From NCBI GenBank assembly GCA_019425045.1, contig JAHYYI010000015.1:1-46377 (forward strand): DNA of 46,377 nucleotides, in the 5' to 3' direction. The notes below the pieces were generated by a model. The model saw only the letters and a list, made by a program, of their open reading frames with translations. It ran no database searches and was not told the DNA's origin. Made by a program: the position numbers and the translations under genes. This DNA comes from Collinsella sp. (GTDB taxonomy: Bacteria; Actinomycetota; Coriobacteriia; Coriobacteriales; Coriobacteriaceae). Below are positions 44,038-46,377 of the stretch, one piece after another. How positions within the stretch are numbered: the first letter of the stretch is position 1; each line of letters begins with the position of its first letter.

Positions 44038-44096
44038 TTGAATACAGGTATCGCTCTAGCGATAGTATGTTATACTATCGCTAGAGCGATACCTGT
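44038..44096 (+). promoter_or_regulatory. 53-bp perfect palindrome and promoter of the toxin-antitoxin operon
   Basis: Arms at 44044-44068 and 44072-44096 are 25 bp each, perfectly complementary around GTT. Each arm also contains its own small palindrome (ATCGCTCTAGCGAT). TTGAAT at 44038-44043 and GATAGT at 44061-44066 are 17 bp apart and form a plausible promoter. The palindrome covers its spacer and -10 box, so an operon-encoded DNA-binding protein could autoregulate here. The XRE protein two genes on is the obvious candidate. Confidence 0.65.
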
Positions 44097-44108
44097 TAGG
44101 AGACTCGC

Positions 44109-44777
44109 GTGGAACTGTGGCATGGTTCTCAGAAAATCATTGAGACTCCCCAGCTTGGCCTGGGGAAAGTCCATAACGACTATGGACAGGGATTCTATTG
44201 CACAGAGAGCCTCGACCTTGCAAGGGAATGGGCATGCTCGCGCGATGCCGATGGCTTTGCGAATCGCTATGAACTCGATATAGTCGATCTCAAAGTTCTC
44301 GACTTGCTATCGCCGCAATATTGCGTCCTGCATTGGATAGCGTTGCTCGTTGAGCATCGTTCTTTTCGCAAAGATACCGCCATTGCCGCGGGGGCATGCG
44401 AATATCTCCATGATCACTTTCTACCTCAGACGAGCGCTTGCGACGTAATAAGGGGGTGGCGTGCGGACGACTCGTATTTTAGCTATGCCAGAGCTTTTGT
44501 AAACAATACGATCACCGTCGATCAGCTTGGACGATCTATGAGGCTCGGTAACCTGGGGGAGCAGATTGTGCTCAAAAGCGAGCGTGCGTTTAAGAGCATT
44601 CGTTTTGCTGGATTTGAACGTGCGCAGCAAGCTCTGTATGGTCCATTGGCCAAGGAACGAGATGAAGCGGCAAGGGCGCAGTATCGGGAGCTCCTTGCCG
44701 AAAACCCGTTTGAGGGAATACGTATCGTCGATATCATTCGAGAGGGGATGACGGGCGATGACCTACGCCTACAGTGA
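44109..44777 (+). CDS. DUF3990 family protein, probable ADP-ribosyltransferase-fold toxin
   Basis: This 222-residue protein starts MELWHGSQKIIETPQLGLGK, followed by HNDYGQGFYCTESLDLAREWA, the signature of DUF3990. The family is considered related to ADP-ribosyltransferase folds, with His and Tyr/Phe residues at the NAD site. The start is a GTG with AGGAGA upstream, 12 bases after the palindrome. The next gene, an XRE-type regulator, overlaps it by 20 bases. Order and coupling resemble a toxin with its antitoxin/repressor. Toxicity and NAD use have not been shown for this protein. Confidence 0.8.
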   Translation: MELWHGSQKIIETPQLGLGKVHNDYGQGFYCTESLDLAREWACSRDADGFANRYELDIVDLKVLDLLSPQYCVLHWIALLVEHRSFRKDTAIAAGACEYLHDHFLPQTSACDVIRGWRADDSYFSYARAFVNNTITVDQLGRSMRLGNLGEQIVLKSERAFKSIRFAGFERAQQALYGPLAKERDEAARAQYRELLAENPFEGIRIVDIIREGMTGDDLRLQ

Positions 44778-45447
44778 GATGTATCTCGAGGATGCAATGA
44801 GAACGCTGGGCGAGGCGGTCGATTTTGCTCTCTGTGACCAAGGGCTGACTCCAGCCGAGTTAACGGCGATCATGTCGAACGCTCTTGAGATGAAACAGTT
44901 TGAGCGCGGTATGCCTCGCGTCGTCTGCGGCATGGCGGGCGACGAGCTCGCGCGCGATATTATCGCCCATGCGGGACTGACCCCCGTCAGATGTAGGGAG
45001 ACCTATCCGTTCGACCGTTCGCCTCAGTATTGGGCGGGGTGGGTTATGGCCTATACGCAATGGATGAGCAGCTTGGGCTTTAATAAGCTACTCGAAGTCG
45101 CTCCGCTCGATTGGATCATCGGCTCGTACCATCCGCTCCACGAGGCCTCCGAAGATAAATTCGCCCAGATTGTCATCGAAAAATGGAACAACGCCCAGGC
45201 AGACAAAAAGGGCCTCAAGGCGGCACGAAAGGCTGCCGGACTAACGCAAAAACAGCTCGCCGCCCAATCGGGGGTTAAGCTTCGCGCCATACAACTCTAC
45301 GAGCAGAACCAGCTCGACCTACGCCGCGCCTCGGTTTCCTCGGCATTGGCGCTTGCAGACACCCTAAACTGCACCATCGAAGACCTCGTCTGGCAACCGA
45401 TTGCTCTGGAGTACGACTCGCAGGCTATTTCGTCTGTAAAGCTATAG
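44758..45447 (+). CDS. XRE-type helix-turn-helix regulator, probable antitoxin
   Basis: The 229-residue protein has a C-terminal HTH (GLKAARKAAGLTQKQLAAQS, then GVKLRAIQLYEQ) at about residues 150-205. The N-terminal 145 residues are helical and unrelated to DNA binding as far as I can see; they probably bind and neutralise the DUF3990 protein. It overlaps the toxin-like gene by 20 bases and is followed by another small gene after 11 bases. The HTH makes it the natural autorepressor at the upstream palindrome. Confidence 0.8.
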   Translation: MTYAYSEMYLEDAMRTLGEAVDFALCDQGLTPAELTAIMSNALEMKQFERGMPRVVCGMAGDELARDIIAHAGLTPVRCRETYPFDRSPQYWAGWVMAYTQWMSSLGFNKLLEVAPLDWIIGSYHPLHEASEDKFAQIVIEKWNNAQADKKGLKAARKAAGLTQKQLAAQSGVKLRAIQLYEQNQLDLRRASVSSALALADTLNCTIEDLVWQPIALEYDSQAISSVKL

Positions 45448-45458
45448 AGGAGTCAGAC

Positions 45459-45644
45459 ATGCCTTGGAGCCATGTTCAACAAGATGACGGCGCTGATTGC
45501 GTTGCTCAAGAAGATCATTCAACTGCGCACGTGGCAAATTCAGCATCACCGATTTTGCTCGGCGGCACCACGTCAATCGACGAAGCTATTCGGCTGACCA
45601 TTTCGAACATGCCCAACGCGCTCAGGCTCTTGGAGAACTCATGA
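45459..45644 (+). CDS. Small protein preceding the Doc-like gene, candidate antitoxin
   Basis: The 61-residue protein has a polar, Asp/Gln/His-rich first half (MPWSHVQQDDGADCVAQEDH) and a helical second half (SIDEAIRLTISNMPNALRLL). GAGGAG is perfectly spaced before the ATG, so it is probably real. Its stop overlaps the ATG of the Doc-like gene (ATGA). In Phd-Doc pairs a small, partly disordered antitoxin precedes the toxin with such an overlap. It does not resemble Phd in sequence, and the Fic-inhibitory (S/T)xxxE(G/N) motif is absent, so it would be a different antitoxin type. Confidence 0.6.
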   Translation: MPWSHVQQDDGADCVAQEDHSTAHVANSASPILLGGTTSIDEAIRLTISNMPNALRLLENS

Positions 45645-46156
45645 TGGCGGACACGAAACGGGGAGCGCATCCGTTCGCGCCGCTCGTGCTCGATGATGCC
45701 GGTTCGCTCGAAGATATGGCCGCGGCCGTGATGCGCCTGCACAGCACGCTGATGACGGTCGGGCGCTGCTATACAACCGACGCCACAGGCGACCGGGCCG
45801 CGCTTGAGCTTGGGCGCGTCGAGTCCGTGCTTGCGGGTGCATTCTGTACGATATTCGGTCAATCGCCGGCCGATCGCTTCACAGACATCTTTGACCAGGT
45901 CACCTACGTGGCCGAGCACATGGTCAAGGACCACATCTTTGAGGACGGCAACAAACGCATCAGCCTTGTCTTTGCGTTGGCCGTTCTAAGGCTCGTCGGC
46001 AGTCCGGTCGTCCTGTCCGACAGCCCGGAGGCAAAAGACAACCAGTACTACGCTTGGATCCAGGACCTCGTTTCCGGAAACCGCTCTCGCGCCGACCTCG
46101 CCGAAGAGCTGCGCCGCGGTTGCGTTGCGGGCACGGGCGACCCGTCGCACGTATAG
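45641..46156 (+). CDS. Doc-like Fic-fold toxin
   Basis: This 171-residue protein has HIFEDGNKR at residues 98-106, which fits the Doc-type HxFx(D/N)(A/G)NKR signature. The early part (ALELGRVESVLAGAFCTIFG) and VAEHMVKDHIF helices agree with Doc proteins, which phosphorylate elongation factor Tu, while other Fic proteins AMPylate targets. Lys in NKR rather than Gly-Arg supports Doc. GGAG stands before the ATG; a second ATG follows at 45644. It is the last gene of the operon. Confidence 0.85.
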   Translation: MMADTKRGAHPFAPLVLDDAGSLEDMAAAVMRLHSTLMTVGRCYTTDATGDRAALELGRVESVLAGAFCTIFGQSPADRFTDIFDQVTYVAEHMVKDHIFEDGNKRISLVFALAVLRLVGSPVVLSDSPEAKDNQYYAWIQDLVSGNRSRADLAEELRRGCVAGTGDPSHV

Positions 46157-46377
46157 AACCAAAGCATCCGCACGCCGGTAATTGAATTGATTGGACACCA
46201 CATGGATATCCCCAGCACCCTGCGCTGCCGCCCCGAGACTTCGTGGATAAAGCGGTAAATGGTGGTTTGGCTGCGGTTTTGCCGATTGTTTTGCTTACTT
46301 TTGCTTGGCTTGCACCCACGAATTTGGTTGATTTCCGATCTCAGCCGAACACATTGAGCAAATAGGCCGTTCCCGCA

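Noticed and set aside
1..46377. CRISPR array, phage structural module, integrase
   Set aside because: No regularly spaced direct repeats and no phage or integrase motifs were seen in any frame; the tRNA has no duplicated 3' end in the window that would mark an attachment site.

Overview
The window looks like a chromosomal segment of a high-GC Gram-positive gut actinobacterium of the Coriobacteriia, most likely Collinsella or a close relative. The evidence is the paired GlgC/GlgD ADP-glucose pyrophosphorylase, a complete glycogen gene block, frequent GTG/TTG starts, strong GGAGG-type ribosome sites, and an LPXTG surface protein. No rRNA or species marker is present, so the genus is an inference.

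Region 1 (about 165-13600, minus strand) is glycogen metabolism. In transcription order it runs glgB, glgP, glgC, glgD, glgA, then a terminator, then a GH13-GH77 fusion enzyme and a small FmdB-type zinc ribbon protein. Together these cover synthesis (GlgC/GlgD, GlgA, GlgB), phosphorolysis (GlgP) and debranching/disproportionation (fusion enzyme). GlgA and GlgB carry long Lys/Ala/Thr/Pro-rich tails that resemble histone H1. GGTAAAAC/GTTTTACC operator-like repeats lie in the glgB upstream region and again upstream of the GH13-GH77 gene.

Region 2 (13.6-15.5 kb, plus strand) holds a HAD phosphatase, a thiamine pyrophosphokinase and a tRNA-Ala(GGC) with a clear promoter and terminator.

Region 3 (15.9-27.1 kb, plus strand) is an exopolysaccharide or capsule operon. 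A leader with three consecutive RNA hairpins precedes a NusG paralogue of LoaP type. It is followed by a polyprenyl-phosphate sugar-1-P transferase, three GT2 glycosyltransferases, an EpsG-like polymerase, a Wzx-like flippase, a LicD/IspD-like/SDR cassette that suggests a CDP-polyol-derived phosphodiester substituent, a hexapeptide acyltransferase, and a decayed GT14 (Core-2/I-branching) pseudogene.

Region 4 (27.1-46.2 kb) is an accessory island with many AT-rich, poorly characterised genes, decayed genes and defence-like modules. It contains a twice-frameshifted secreted transglutaminase-ricin pseudogene, a DUF2971 protein, a small membrane protein, a gene split by an intact IS256-family element with an 8-bp target duplication, and a truncated UDP-glucose dehydrogenase. 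Further along are a solitary OLD-family ATPase/TOPRIM nuclease, an LPXTG protein, a DUF4160 protein, a helical protein, a RloA/RloB (AbiL-like) pair behind a 45-bp inverted repeat, and an MNT nucleotidyltransferase. The island ends with a four-gene operon that stacks two toxin-antitoxin-like modules (DUF3990/XRE and small protein/Doc) behind a perfect 53-bp palindrome. No CRISPR array, phage structural gene or integrase was seen. I see no gene in bases 1-118 or 46157-46377.
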